A stretch of 39,783 nt of DNA from a virus: IMG/VR virus record IMGVR_UViG_3300032144_000030, positions 1 to 39,783 of that record. The stretch is one strand, 5' to 3'. This document shows positions 23,624 through 30,123 of the stretch, piece by piece. The first letter of the stretch is position 1, and each line of letters begins with the position of its first letter. A model generated the notes under the pieces. The model made no database searches and was not told the DNA's origin. It saw nothing but the letters and a program-made list of their open reading frames with translations. The translations under genes and the position numbers were made by a program.

Positions 23624-23987
23624 TCTCCCCTCAATCGAATCCATCCACTGGGACTTCAAGACCGATGCCATGCGCCGCATGGCCGTCGCGGTCTGCAAGC
23701 TGGCAATCTCCAAAGGGCCGGAAACATTCTCCGCAAACAATCTTCCAGCATTTGACCACGGCGGCAGCGGCGTGGCCGGCGTCATATTTCATCGTCTCGT
23801 GAGCGATGGGGTGTTGAGCCGGGTAATGTTTTACCACGGCGTGGCGGCTTTTCCTGTCGTCGTCCTGAATCCTGGCGGGAACAAAATCAGCGTTTACCGG
23901 CTGAAATCTTGTTCGCTGGCGCTGCGGTTGATTGAGCTTAACGGCGGTCAAGAGCCGCAAGTCAAGCAGGAGGAAATGGCGATATGA
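23616..23987 (+). CDS. Hypothetical protein
   Basis: A 123-residue protein. It has a winged-helix-like layout: helix (MRRMAVAVCKLAISKGPETF), NNLP turn, a helix (GVAGVIFHRLVSDGVLSRV) and a beta wing (YRLKSC), so it may bind DNA. No family is named. It is coupled at both ends, overlapping the methyltransferase by eight bases and the pentapeptide gene as ATGA. Confidence 0.6.
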   Translation: MSNLPSIESIHWDFKTDAMRRMAVAVCKLAISKGPETFSANNLPAFDHGGSGVAGVIFHRLVSDGVLSRVMFYHGVAAFPVVVLNPGGNKISVYRLKSCSLALRLIELNGGQEPQVKQEEMAI

Positions 23988-24721
23988 AAATCCAAATTAA
24001 AAGCAGATGGAGCGGGCACATAATTTTTGAAACGGACGCGGAGAGTTTGGGCGCGGCGATTTTGGTTGCGCTAAAAGCAAGCGCGGACCTGCGCGGCGCG
24101 GACCTTCGCTGCGCGAACCTGTGCGACGCGAACCTGCGCGGCGCGAACCTGTGCGACGCGAACCTGCGCGGCGCGGACCTTCGCTGCGCGGACCTGTGCA
24201 GCGCGGACCTTCACTGCGCGGACATGCACGGTGCGAACCTGCGCGGCGCGGACCTGCGCGGCGCGGACATGCGCGGTGCGGACCTGCGCGGCGCGGACCT
24301 GCGCGGCGCGTACATGCACGGTGCGAACCTGCGCGGTGCGGACCTTCACTGCGCGGACATGCACGGTGCGAACCTGCGCGGTGCGAAAAACGCAGAGCTT
24401 CCAATCGCCGCGACCCGCATCCTTCCTGACGGCGATTTAATCGGTTGGAAGAAATGCCGACATGGAGTGATTGTAAAACTGCTTGTTCCAGCAAAAGCAA
24501 AGCGCTCTCACGCTTTCGGGCGAAAGTGCAGGGCTGAGTTTGTGGAGGTTTTGGAAGTGATGGGGAAAGAAGGCATCAGCAGTTATGACCCTGACGTGAA
24601 ATACGTCGTCGGGGAAATTGTTAAGCCAAAAGAAAAGTTTTCAGAGGATTGGCAGGACGAGTGCGCGTCCGGGATTCACTTCTTCATCACGCGACTGGAA
24701 GCGGAGAATTACGCGCTATGA
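23984..24721 (+). CDS. Pentapeptide-repeat protein with DUF5758-like C-terminus
   Basis: A 245-residue protein. Residues 34-133 are twenty perfect pentapeptides A-(D/N)-L/M-x-x (for example ADLRG, ANLCD, ADMHG), making five coils of a right-handed beta-helix. The C-terminal domain ends with ECASGIHFFITRLEAENYAL, matching the DUF5758 domain often fused to such repeats in phages. Some pentapeptide proteins mimic DNA and protect or inhibit gyrase; this function is possible but untested for the fused family. It lies between the methyltransferase and Lar-like genes. Confidence 0.85.
   Translation: MKIQIKSRWSGHIIFETDAESLGAAILVALKASADLRGADLRCANLCDANLRGANLCDANLRGADLRCADLCSADLHCADMHGANLRGADLRGADMRGADLRGADLRGAYMHGANLRGADLHCADMHGANLRGAKNAELPIAATRILPDGDLIGWKKCRHGVIVKLLVPAKAKRSHAFGRKCRAEFVEVLEVMGKEGISSYDPDVKYVVGEIVKPKEKFSEDWQDECASGIHFFITRLEAENYAL
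24083..24382 (+). repeat. Twenty tandem 15-bp coding repeats
   Basis: The pentapeptides are encoded by 20 near-identical 15-bp units (consensus GCGGACCTGCGCGGC). Codon choice is almost fixed from unit to unit, which points to recent expansion or gene conversion rather than an old diverged array. All frames on both strands stay open here as a by-product. Confidence 0.9.
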
Positions 24722-24990
24722 CCACCCTCCCCTGCCCTTTCTGCGGTTCACTGCCAATCGCAGTCCCATCCATAACGCCGGGCGGCATACTGCTCTGTTG
24801 CTCAAACGACGCGTGCCCAATCCACGCTCGGCACATGACGGTTGAGGGATGGAACACGCGCATGGAAACCACCAAGGATGAGTGCCGTCACTGCGGTCAG
24901 GACATGGGCGCTCACTTCTCGCGCATCGTGCCAATGGGCTATTTCTGCAATTCCTGCGGCAAGCCGTGGGCGGAACAGGATGGAGTTTAA
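24718..24990 (+). CDS. Lar-like restriction-alleviation zinc protein
   Basis: A 90-residue protein. The first 45 residues, LPCPFCGS, then CCSNDACPI and GWNTR, match the Lar restriction-alleviation family (C-P-F-C-G at the start, a second cysteine pair, then W-N-x-R). The rest is a second zinc ribbon (CRHCGQDM and CNSCGK). Lar of prophage Rac eases type I restriction by raising modification. Beside a methyltransferase this suggests an anti-restriction group. The start shares ATGA with the pentapeptide gene. Confidence 0.7.
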   Translation: MTTLPCPFCGSLPIAVPSITPGGILLCCSNDACPIHARHMTVEGWNTRMETTKDECRHCGQDMGAHFSRIVPMGYFCNSCGKPWAEQDGV

Positions 24991-25002
24991 CTAAATAAAT
25001 TT

Positions 25003-25030
25003 CCCGCGCCGGCCAGTAACCGGACGCGGG
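25003..25030 (+). terminator. Strong GC hairpin between operons
   Basis: CCCGCGCCGG (25003-25012) pairs with CCGGACGCGGG (25020-25030) with one bulged A and a seven-base loop. On the plus strand no T-run follows, so termination would be weak or factor-dependent; on the minus strand it is followed by an AT-rich AAATTTATTTAG. It sits in the 74-base gap before the 25065 gene and may separate the anti-restriction genes from the recombination genes. Confidence 0.5.
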
Positions 25031-25064
25031 ATTGAAACAACGCAAAACCAATAAACGAAACAGC

Positions 25065-25700
25065 ATGAAACAACAAGCACCAATTCAGAACATCACCATC
25101 AAACCACCGAATTTCGGCACGGCGGTATTCAACATTCGCGGGGCTGCGCCGCTCGTCATTCACCGCTTCTCGGCGAAGACAAAGCTGCAAATGAAAGAGA
25201 AAATGGAAACCGGCAAAGCGTCATCCTCCAAGAAAAACCGCGAGGCAAAATCCACCGACGACACCTACGCGGAAGCGAAGTATGTCAGCAATGAAGGATG
25301 GGAGGGTTTCAACGCCTCCGCGATCCGCAACGCGATGATTTCCGCGTGCCGGCTGGTTGGCTTCAAGATGACGCTGGCGAAGATGTCCATGTTTGTCGAG
25401 GCCGACGGCTGGGACGCGACCGAGCCACAGATTCCACTGGTGCGGATTTACGGCAAGAGTGTGAAGCAGGAGGACATGGCGCGCGTGGAAACAGGCCAGC
25501 CGTATGTGACGGTTCGCGCCGCGTATCACGACTGGAAGGCAAAGATCAAAATTCGTTGGGACGCGGACCAATTCACTTCCGGCGACATTGCGGCCCTTCT
25601 CTCCCGCGTCGGTTTGCAAGTTGGCATCGGTGAGGGTCGTCCTGATTCCAAGAACAGCGCGGGCATGGGTTGGGGTTTGTTCACGATTGAAAATGTTTGA
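25065..25700 (+). CDS. Conserved phage protein, APLVIHRF family
   Basis: A 211-residue protein. Two signatures stand out: AAPLVIHRFSAKTKLQM near residue 28 and, at the end, GLQVGIGEGRPDSKNSAGMG. I recall the same pair (A-P-L-I-M-H-R-F and V-G-I-G-E-x-R-P) in proteins beside phage recombination or replication genes, with no assigned function. The late Gly-rich loop is similar to the G-loop of RAMP/Cas-type RNA-binding folds; that comparison is mine and weak. The leader (AACGAAACAGCATG) is A-rich. The gene is followed at once by a periodic G-rich array. Confidence 0.6.
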   Translation: MKQQAPIQNITIKPPNFGTAVFNIRGAAPLVIHRFSAKTKLQMKEKMETGKASSSKKNREAKSTDDTYAEAKYVSNEGWEGFNASAIRNAMISACRLVGFKMTLAKMSMFVEADGWDATEPQIPLVRIYGKSVKQEDMARVETGQPYVTVRAAYHDWKAKIKIRWDADQFTSGDIAALLSRVGLQVGIGEGRPDSKNSAGMGWGLFTIENV

Positions 25701-26005
25701 GGCATGGCAGGAATGGATGGGCCGTGCGGGGACTGGCGAGGCAGGTCTTTACGCGGCAGGAAAGGCGTGGAACTGGCGGGCAAGGCGAGGTTGGGCTTGG
25801 CACGGCGATGCAAAGCAGGCGCGGACGGGAGAGAAAAGGCCAGGCATGGAGCGGTTCGACTCAGCAAGGCAAGGCAATGCAGGCAAGGCGGGACTCGGTC
25901 GGGGATGGAATGGAGCGGAGGTGAAATGCAAGGCGCGTCGAAGCAGGCATGGCAAGGCGCGGCAAGGCCTCGCGCGGCGTGGCATAGCAATGCAGGTAAG
26001 GCAAA
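25701..26005. repeat. Degenerate 5-nt periodic GGC array
   Basis: About 300 bases on the plus strand are purine-rich and built on a 5-nt rhythm, with GG recurring every five bases: segments such as GGCATGGCAAGGCGCGGCAA (25948-25967) and AAGGCAAGGCAATGCAGGCA (25865-25884). The phase slips a few times. Thymine is scarce, so all three plus frames stay open. The array begins right after the stop of 25065 and ends at the start of 26009. Possible roles are a recombination or replication site, a DNA structure element, or an expanding coding repeat. Confidence 0.75.
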
Positions 26006-26012
26006 CAAATGA
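25704..26012 (+). CDS. Possible repeat-encoded basic peptide
   Basis: A 102-codon frame within the 5-nt array, chosen over a rival from 25693 because its stop shares ATGA with 26009 as most genes here do. The product is very basic and low complexity (R, K, G, A, W). A five-base DNA period read in triplets gives a 5-residue period. Similar odd peptides occur, to my recollection, next to annealing-protein genes in other phages. It may not be translated. Confidence 0.25.
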   Translation: MAGMDGPCGDWRGRSLRGRKGVELAGKARLGLARRCKAGADGREKARHGAVRLSKARQCRQGGTRSGMEWSGGEMQGASKQAWQGAARPRAAWHSNAGKANK

Positions 26013-26485
26013 ACATACGGAAAAACACAACTGAAGTTTTCGCGGAGTTGATGCGAATCAGCAAAGCGAATCGCGGGAATCTCACACCGGAAGCGGTGTT
26101 GAAAAACGCCCGTTCAGAATCATCACCAATCCATGACCGCTTCACTTGGGACAACACTGTTGCGGGTGAGAGATACCGGCTGATTGAAGCCGCAATGCTC
26201 ATCCGCACAGTGAAAGTTTCGGTGGAGATGCACGATCAAGACGATCTAATCGTGACCAGGGCGTTTGTGAACGTGGCCAGCAACGCCCGCGACCGCGACG
26301 ACGACACATGTGCATCTGGTGTGTATGTGCCGATTGAGGTTGCGCTCAAGGTGGATGACTACCGCACTCAGATGTTGGAGAACGCTGGGCGAGAGCTTGG
26401 CGCATTCCGCCGGAAATATGCGGTCCTCAAGGAAATGGCTGGGGTGTTTGAAGCGATTGACCGTTTGCAACTGCAACTCACATGA
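26009..26485 (+). CDS. Conserved phage hypothetical protein
   Basis: A 158-residue protein. The N-terminal part, NRGNLTPEAVLKNARSESSP followed by IHDRFTWDNTVAGERYRLIEA, matches a common phage module (L-x-P-E-x-V-x-x-A-x-x-x-x-S-P-x-H-x-x-F-x-W-D-x-x-x-A-x-x-Y-R), found with DNA-metabolism genes, function unknown to me. A helical end follows. It is coupled to the ParB-like gene by ATGA. Confidence 0.6.
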   Translation: MNIRKNTTEVFAELMRISKANRGNLTPEAVLKNARSESSPIHDRFTWDNTVAGERYRLIEAAMLIRTVKVSVEMHDQDDLIVTRAFVNVASNARDRDDDTCASGVYVPIEVALKVDDYRTQMLENAGRELGAFRRKYAVLKEMAGVFEAIDRLQLQLT

Positions 26486-27279
26486 ACAAGCCAGTCACCA
26501 CCAAGTTAATCCTGATCGCGCAAATCACGATTGACGCCGGGACGCAGGTCAGGGCCGCGATCAATGAAGATGTTGTTGCTCAATACGCCGACGCCATCGA
26601 CGCCGGGGACACATTCCCAAACGTCGTCACTTACCACGATGGGGCGAAATGGTTCTTGGCTGATGGGTTTCACCGACTACTCGCCGTCAAGCGGTTGGAC
26701 CATGAAACCATCCGCTGCGAGGTCCATCAAGGCACGCGGGCTGATGCTCTGAAATACGCGCTCTCAGCTAATTACAGCCACGGCCTGCCGCGAACCAATG
26801 CCGACAAGCGTAAGTCGGCGCAGATTGCTTTGACTGAATGGCCGAAACTCAGCAACCGGGAACTGGCGAGGATTTGTGCGGTTTCGGATATGTTCATCGC
26901 AACGGTGAGAAAACAACTGCAAGGCGATTGCAGTTCATTGCATCCCGAGACCCGCATCGGTGCAGACGGCAAAGAGCGCAAGATGCCCAAGAAACAATCT
27001 CCCAAGCCCGCCACAGGTAAAGCTTCTGATTCCAAGGAGGAAACAGGCGGGTCTTCAATTCAGGAAGCCACGATAACGCCATCCAAAGACGCCGATTTTC
27101 GCGAGGCTTTGGGCGTGGGCGTCAGTGGCGCGCGGAACTGGTTCGCTTCGCAGGTGGAGGACATTGCTGGCGCGATCATTGACGATGCGAGCGACGAGCA
27201 GTTAGCGGCGGCAATCTCACAATGGGAAGTTGAACTCAGGAAGCTGCGGGCGGCGCAGAAGCAAAGGAAGGCGGTATGA
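26482..27279 (+). CDS. ParB-like nuclease-domain protein
   Basis: A 265-residue protein. Residues 1-100 form a ParB N-terminal domain: IDAGTQVRAAI, a VVTYHDGAKWFLADGFHRLL segment with the G-F-H-R motif (near residue 63), and GTRADALKYALSAN. A helix-turn-helix follows (NRELARICAVSDMFIATVRK) and then R-x-G-A-D-G-K-E-R-K, typical of phage ParB-like proteins. The C-terminus is a charged, acidic helix. These proteins bind DNA and some cut it or bind CTP. Here it is more likely a regulator or recombination factor than a partition protein, as no ParA is present. Confidence 0.75.
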   Translation: MNKPVTTKLILIAQITIDAGTQVRAAINEDVVAQYADAIDAGDTFPNVVTYHDGAKWFLADGFHRLLAVKRLDHETIRCEVHQGTRADALKYALSANYSHGLPRTNADKRKSAQIALTEWPKLSNRELARICAVSDMFIATVRKQLQGDCSSLHPETRIGADGKERKMPKKQSPKPATGKASDSKEETGGSSIQEATITPSKDADFREALGVGVSGARNWFASQVEDIAGAIIDDASDEQLAAAISQWEVELRKLRAAQKQRKAV

Positions 27280-27470
27280 CAAAAAGACAACGAATCGAGC
27301 ACAAGATCGGAAACCAAATGCGGAAAGCCAGATTGCTCCGGCTCTATTACAAAACGAAGCCGGCCAAGAATGGATGGATTCCGCTTGGCGGAGTTTGCCA
27401 GAACGGAGCGCACACTTTTGAATCTGGCATTCCATACTACGACCGCACGCCGGCGCTTTCCACGCCATGA
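27276..27470 (+). CDS. Small basic hypothetical protein
   Basis: A 64-residue basic protein (MTKRQRIEHKIGNQMRKARL), then W-I-P-L-G-G-V and a Gly/Tyr-rich end. No family recognised. It is coupled as ATGA to the genes on both sides and starts a run of very small genes before the annealing-protein gene. Confidence 0.5.
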   Translation: MTKRQRIEHKIGNQMRKARLLRLYYKTKPAKNGWIPLGGVCQNGAHTFESGIPYYDRTPALSTP

Positions 27471-27759
27471 CCCTCACCCGCTTTCACACCGCACAAGAGA
27501 AGGAATACGACATGGAAGCCGAAATGCAAAAGGGCGATGCAAAGCGCGATGTGGAGAAGGGGATGACTTCAAGACGCCGCAGCAGGTTTGGAAGGATTCG
27601 GCGGAGGCGTGGAGTCTTAGAGCGGCTGTTTTTAGGAGTATGGCGAATAACTCAGACAACCCGCTAACACGTAGCCACTTCATGCATCAGGCAATCGAAG
27701 CCGAAACCTGGGCCGCTGAAGATGAGGCGCGGGCGGAGAAGGTGAAAGGGGCGGCATGA
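27467..27759 (+). pseudogene. Frameshifted small gene
   Basis: Coding character changes frame near 27559-27562 (GGGG). Before it, frame 27467 reads MTLTRFHTAQEKEYDMEAEM and on to DVEKG. After it, the frame one base back reads DDFKTPQQVWKDSAEAWSLR and on to EDEARAEKVKGAA, ending at 27759 with an ATGA overlap into 27756. Together they would make about 97 residues, an acidic helical protein. The 27467 frame itself goes on into an improbable basic tail. This could be a sequencing error in the G-run, a broken gene or a -1 programmed shift; AAG-GGG is not a classic slippery site. Confidence 0.5.
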
Positions 27760-27845
27760 GCATCCCCTTAATCATCTACCTCGTCATCGGCCTGGTGCTG
27801 ATTCTCGCAATCCTCAAAGCCGCGCATGAAGCGGGGTTGAAATGA
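27756..27845 (+). CDS. Tiny single-span membrane peptide
   Basis: A 29-residue frame: MSIP, a strongly hydrophobic helix (LIIYLVIGLVLILAILKAA), and a short tail HEAGLK. It is coupled on both sides as ATGA (27756 with the gene before, 27842 with the one after), which supports real translation despite its size. Role unknown; small membrane peptides in phages can act on lysis, exclusion or host membrane proteins. Confidence 0.5.
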   Translation: MSIPLIIYLVIGLVLILAILKAAHEAGLK

Positions 27846-28015
27846 ACATGCAACGCTTCACCAATCCGCTCCGCGAACCAATCGACCACGATGCCGAGCT
27901 TGAGCGGGAACTTGAAAAGGCTGACGTGGAAATCTCAATCAAAAGAAATGAACACCATGAACACCATCACACCACTCAGACTACTACCCCACTGGTCTTG
28001 GCTCCCAAGCCTTGA
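27842..28015 (+). CDS. Small hypothetical protein, His-rich end
   Basis: A 57-residue frame coupled as ATGA to the membrane peptide. Residues 15-35 are an acidic helix (DHDAELERELEKADVEISIK), followed by a His cluster NEHHEHHHTT that overlaps the start of 27948 in another frame. The His/Thr stretch may be a by-product of the overlapping repeated AACACCATGAACACCAT. Function unknown. Confidence 0.4.
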   Translation: MNMQRFTNPLREPIDHDAELERELEKADVEISIKRNEHHEHHHTTQTTTPLVLAPKP

Positions 28016-28247
28016 AACCATTCGCCGCTTCTCAACCATTCGCCCGCCGGAAAGAAGCACGGGCGCACCGAGTCAATCCGGCTGGCAATTCGCCGGTGAG
28101 ATTCCGATGAAGGAGTTCATCAGCCGGGAGGTTCAACGCACGCCGGGAGTTAGCGAAGAGGCGGTTCGCCGACGCGTGTCGCGCGGCTACTATCCGGGGT
28201 TGAAGGTGCGTAAAACGCATTACGAATCATACGTCAGCGTGAAATGA
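27948..28247 (+). CDS. Small HTH-type DNA-binding protein
   Basis: A 99-codon frame. The C-terminal 50 residues look real: MKEFISREVQRTPGVSEEAV, then RRRVSRGYYPGLKVRKTH, a winged-helix/excisionase-like layout with basic residues on the second helix. The N-terminal half is low-grade and overlaps 27842, so an internal start at ATG 28107 is possible. It may be a small regulator or a DNA-bending factor. Ends as ATGA with 28244. Confidence 0.5.
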   Translation: MNTMNTITPLRLLPHWSWLPSLETIRRFSTIRPPERSTGAPSQSGWQFAGEIPMKEFISREVQRTPGVSEEAVRRRVSRGYYPGLKVRKTHYESYVSVK

Positions 28248-28417
28248 AATCACACCTTCAACTGCTCCTGCGCGAGCTTGACCGGGCGGACCTCGAGGAC
28301 GCGGTGAAAGCAGTCATTCAACGCGAGATCGAGACGCTGCTGGGCCGTAATGCCCGCGAGATTTTGGAGTTGATTGAGGTGTCGGAGGAATTGGCAAAGG
28401 AAATAACAAAAACATGA
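28244..28417 (+). CDS. Small helical protein before the annealing gene
   Basis: A 57-residue, wholly helical, acidic protein (LRELDRADLEDAVKAVIQRE, then ILELIEVSEELAKEITKT) likely to form a coiled coil. It is coupled as ATGA at both ends, directly ahead of the RecT/Bet-type gene, so it could be a partner of the annealing protein. No family recognised. Confidence 0.55.
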   Translation: MKSHLQLLLRELDRADLEDAVKAVIQREIETLLGRNAREILELIEVSEELAKEITKT

Positions 28418-29241
28418 ACACGAACACAGCAATAGTTAAGAACACACCACAAACAAAGCCATCAGCCTTAAACCTGATGGCTTCAAGGTTGAGCGTCGAG
28501 CCGGCAAAGCTTCTCGACACACTCAAGAGCACGGTCTTTCAGAAGGCAACCAACGAGGAAATGCTGGCCCTCGTCACGGTCGCCAATGAATACGACCTGA
28601 ATCCATTCCTGAAGGAGATTTACGCATTCCCCGCGAAGGGCGGCGGCATCGTGCCGATTGTCTCTGTTGATGGTTGGAACAAGATGCTGATTCGCCAGCC
28701 CGCGTTCGACGGCATCAAGTTCGCGTTTGGCTACAAGGAGGACGGCAGCCTCGACAGTTGCACGGCGACCATCTTCATCAAGGACCGCAGCCATCCGGTT
28801 GAAATCACCGAATACTTCGACGAGTGCAAACGGAACACCGATCCTTGGAACAACATGCCGCGACGGATGCTGCGCAACCGAACGCTGTGTCAGGCGTCCC
28901 GTGTTGCCTTTGGATTCTCCGGCATCCACAACGACGACGAGGCGCAGTCGTTCATTGATGTGTCGTCGTCTCCCGTGCCGTCAGAACCGCCACCGAAGAT
29001 GATTGCGGTCGCAAGTGATACCAGGCCGTCCGCGCGCGCAGAGCTTGAGGCCGTCGTGCTCGGCGCAGGCTTCACGTTTGAGCAGCTTCGCGCGTTCGGT
29101 GAGGCTTCAGGCAACATCAAGGACGCGAGCAGCGTCGGCGCGTTCTCTGAAATCTCCGAGGATGACGCCAAGCGGCTCGTCCGCGCGAAGGTTGGGCTTC
29201 TCAATTCACTGAAGTTGCAGACGGAAGGGGGTGAGAAGTGA
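28414..29241 (+). CDS. RecT/Bet-type single-strand annealing protein
   Basis: A 275-residue protein. The stretch from EYDLNPFLKEIYAFP (near residue 58) through VPIVSVDGWNKMLIRQP, then FGYKEDGSLDSCTATIFIKD, and WNNMPRRMLRNRTLCQASRV to FGFSGIHNDDEA (near 173), is the conserved core of the Bet/RecT family. These anneal single strands in homologous recombination and during phage replication. The C-terminal 80 residues (helical, ending EKTEGGEK-like) likely bind SSB or partners. No exonuclease is recognisable nearby, but several small unknown genes follow. Start shares ATGA with 28244. Confidence 0.9.
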   Translation: MNTNTAIVKNTPQTKPSALNLMASRLSVEPAKLLDTLKSTVFQKATNEEMLALVTVANEYDLNPFLKEIYAFPAKGGGIVPIVSVDGWNKMLIRQPAFDGIKFAFGYKEDGSLDSCTATIFIKDRSHPVEITEYFDECKRNTDPWNNMPRRMLRNRTLCQASRVAFGFSGIHNDDEAQSFIDVSSSPVPSEPPPKMIAVASDTRPSARAELEAVVLGAGFTFEQLRAFGEASGNIKDASSVGAFSEISEDDAKRLVRAKVGLLNSLKLQTEGGEK

Positions 29242-29609
29242 AACTTGAAATACACCTCGCATCCGTGAAGGTGATGCGGTCGCACGACTACTGTCATTTC
29301 GAAGTTAATCTGTCGGCGTCGATTGACTGCCCGCCTGAATCTCCTGAATGGTTTCAACATGTGGACGGCCTACGAAAGAACGCGGCAAGGCTCGCAGACA
29401 AGGCTGTTGAGCAATACAAGGTCGCAAAGGCGGCACACCAATCCGAGGAAAGTTCATTTGACTCCATGCGCTACGCGGCGGAAAACGCGATGAGAACGCC
29501 GGAGGCTGAGCGCACACCCAATGAAATGGCCGCTATTAAAGCGCTGGCGGATGCTCGCTTCTCACAGCGGCATTACGACTACCAAGACGACTGGGAGGAG
29601 TATCAATGA
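29238..29609 (+). CDS. Hypothetical protein downstream of the annealing gene
   Basis: A 123-residue protein starting at GTG 29238 (GTGA overlap). A beta-strand N-terminus (KLEIHLASVKVMRSHDYCHF) is followed by long helices (KAVEQYKVAKAAHQSEESSF). It ends in acidic residues DYQDDWEEYQ, like a DNA-mimic or SSB-type tail. No family is recognised. Its place in the operon suggests recombination or replication use. Confidence 0.6.
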   Translation: MKLEIHLASVKVMRSHDYCHFEVNLSASIDCPPESPEWFQHVDGLRKNAARLADKAVEQYKVAKAAHQSEESSFDSMRYAAENAMRTPEAERTPNEMAAIKALADARFSQRHYDYQDDWEEYQ

Positions 29610-29797
29610 ACGCCAAATTAGTTTCAAAAATAAACGAAATCCATGCCGTCGTCGTGAATGGAAGCCCGTCCAATGACGAGCTTGTGAGGCGCGCCCGCGC
29701 TGTCGTGGATGCTCGCCACTACAACGGAGACGACGGTTGGGATAAACTCAAGAATGCCATTAGTGAGCTTGAGGGGCTTGTTGGGAGGACGCAATGA
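29606..29797 (+). CDS. Small helical hypothetical protein
   Basis: A 63-residue helical protein (MNAKLVSKINEIHAVVVNGS, then ELVRRARAVVDARHY, then DKLKNAISELEGLVGRTQ). No family is known to me. It is coupled as ATGA on both sides within the recombination operon. Confidence 0.55.
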   Translation: MNAKLVSKINEIHAVVVNGSPSNDELVRRARAVVDARHYNGDDGWDKLKNAISELEGLVGRTQ

Positions 29798-30123
29798 GCA
29801 GGTTCTACATGACCGACGAGGAAAAGCGCGGATTTGAAGCGCAGCAGCGGCACGACTACCACGGCCGATACGACGGCGGGTATGACTACCAACAAGGATG
29901 GGACGAGGCTGCAAGAGAGGAGCGCCGACAATCTGACCGGCGCGAAGAAGAAAGGCAGCAACAAGAAGCAGAGGAGCGCGACGAGGAAAGACGCCGGCAC
30001 GATGCGATGATGCAGCGCCAGCAAGAAGAACAGGAACAATACGAGGCGCAACAAATGGCAGACGAGCAGGCACGACAAGAAGCCGAGCAAGAATCACAGA
30101 TGGCTCAGGAGGCGCAACCATGA
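29794..30123 (+). CDS. Coiled-coil Q/E/R-rich protein
   Basis: A 109-residue protein. After an N-terminal MSRFYMTDEEKRGFE and a Gly/Tyr/Asp stretch, residues 45-109 are almost wholly Q, E, R, D and A, a long charged coiled coil. It could bind the next coiled-coil protein (30120). Function unknown. Coupled as ATGA on both sides. Confidence 0.55.
   Translation: MSRFYMTDEEKRGFEAQQRHDYHGRYDGGYDYQQGWDEAAREERRQSDRREEERQQQEAEERDEERRRHDAMMQRQQEEQEQYEAQQMADEQARQEAEQESQMAQEAQP

Noticed and set aside
24083-24382. CRISPR-like repeat array
   Set aside because: Units are 15 bp, without spacers, and encode pentapeptides in frame.
25526-26008. 160-codon minus-strand frame in the GGC array
   Set aside because: Open because the array lacks the bases needed for stops; it crosses the end of 25065 and has no start context or domain.
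25693-26034. Rival frame through the 5-nt array starting at 25693
   Set aside because: Its Trp-rich product is a by-product of the period; the 25704 frame ends in the usual ATGA overlap, though neither may be real.
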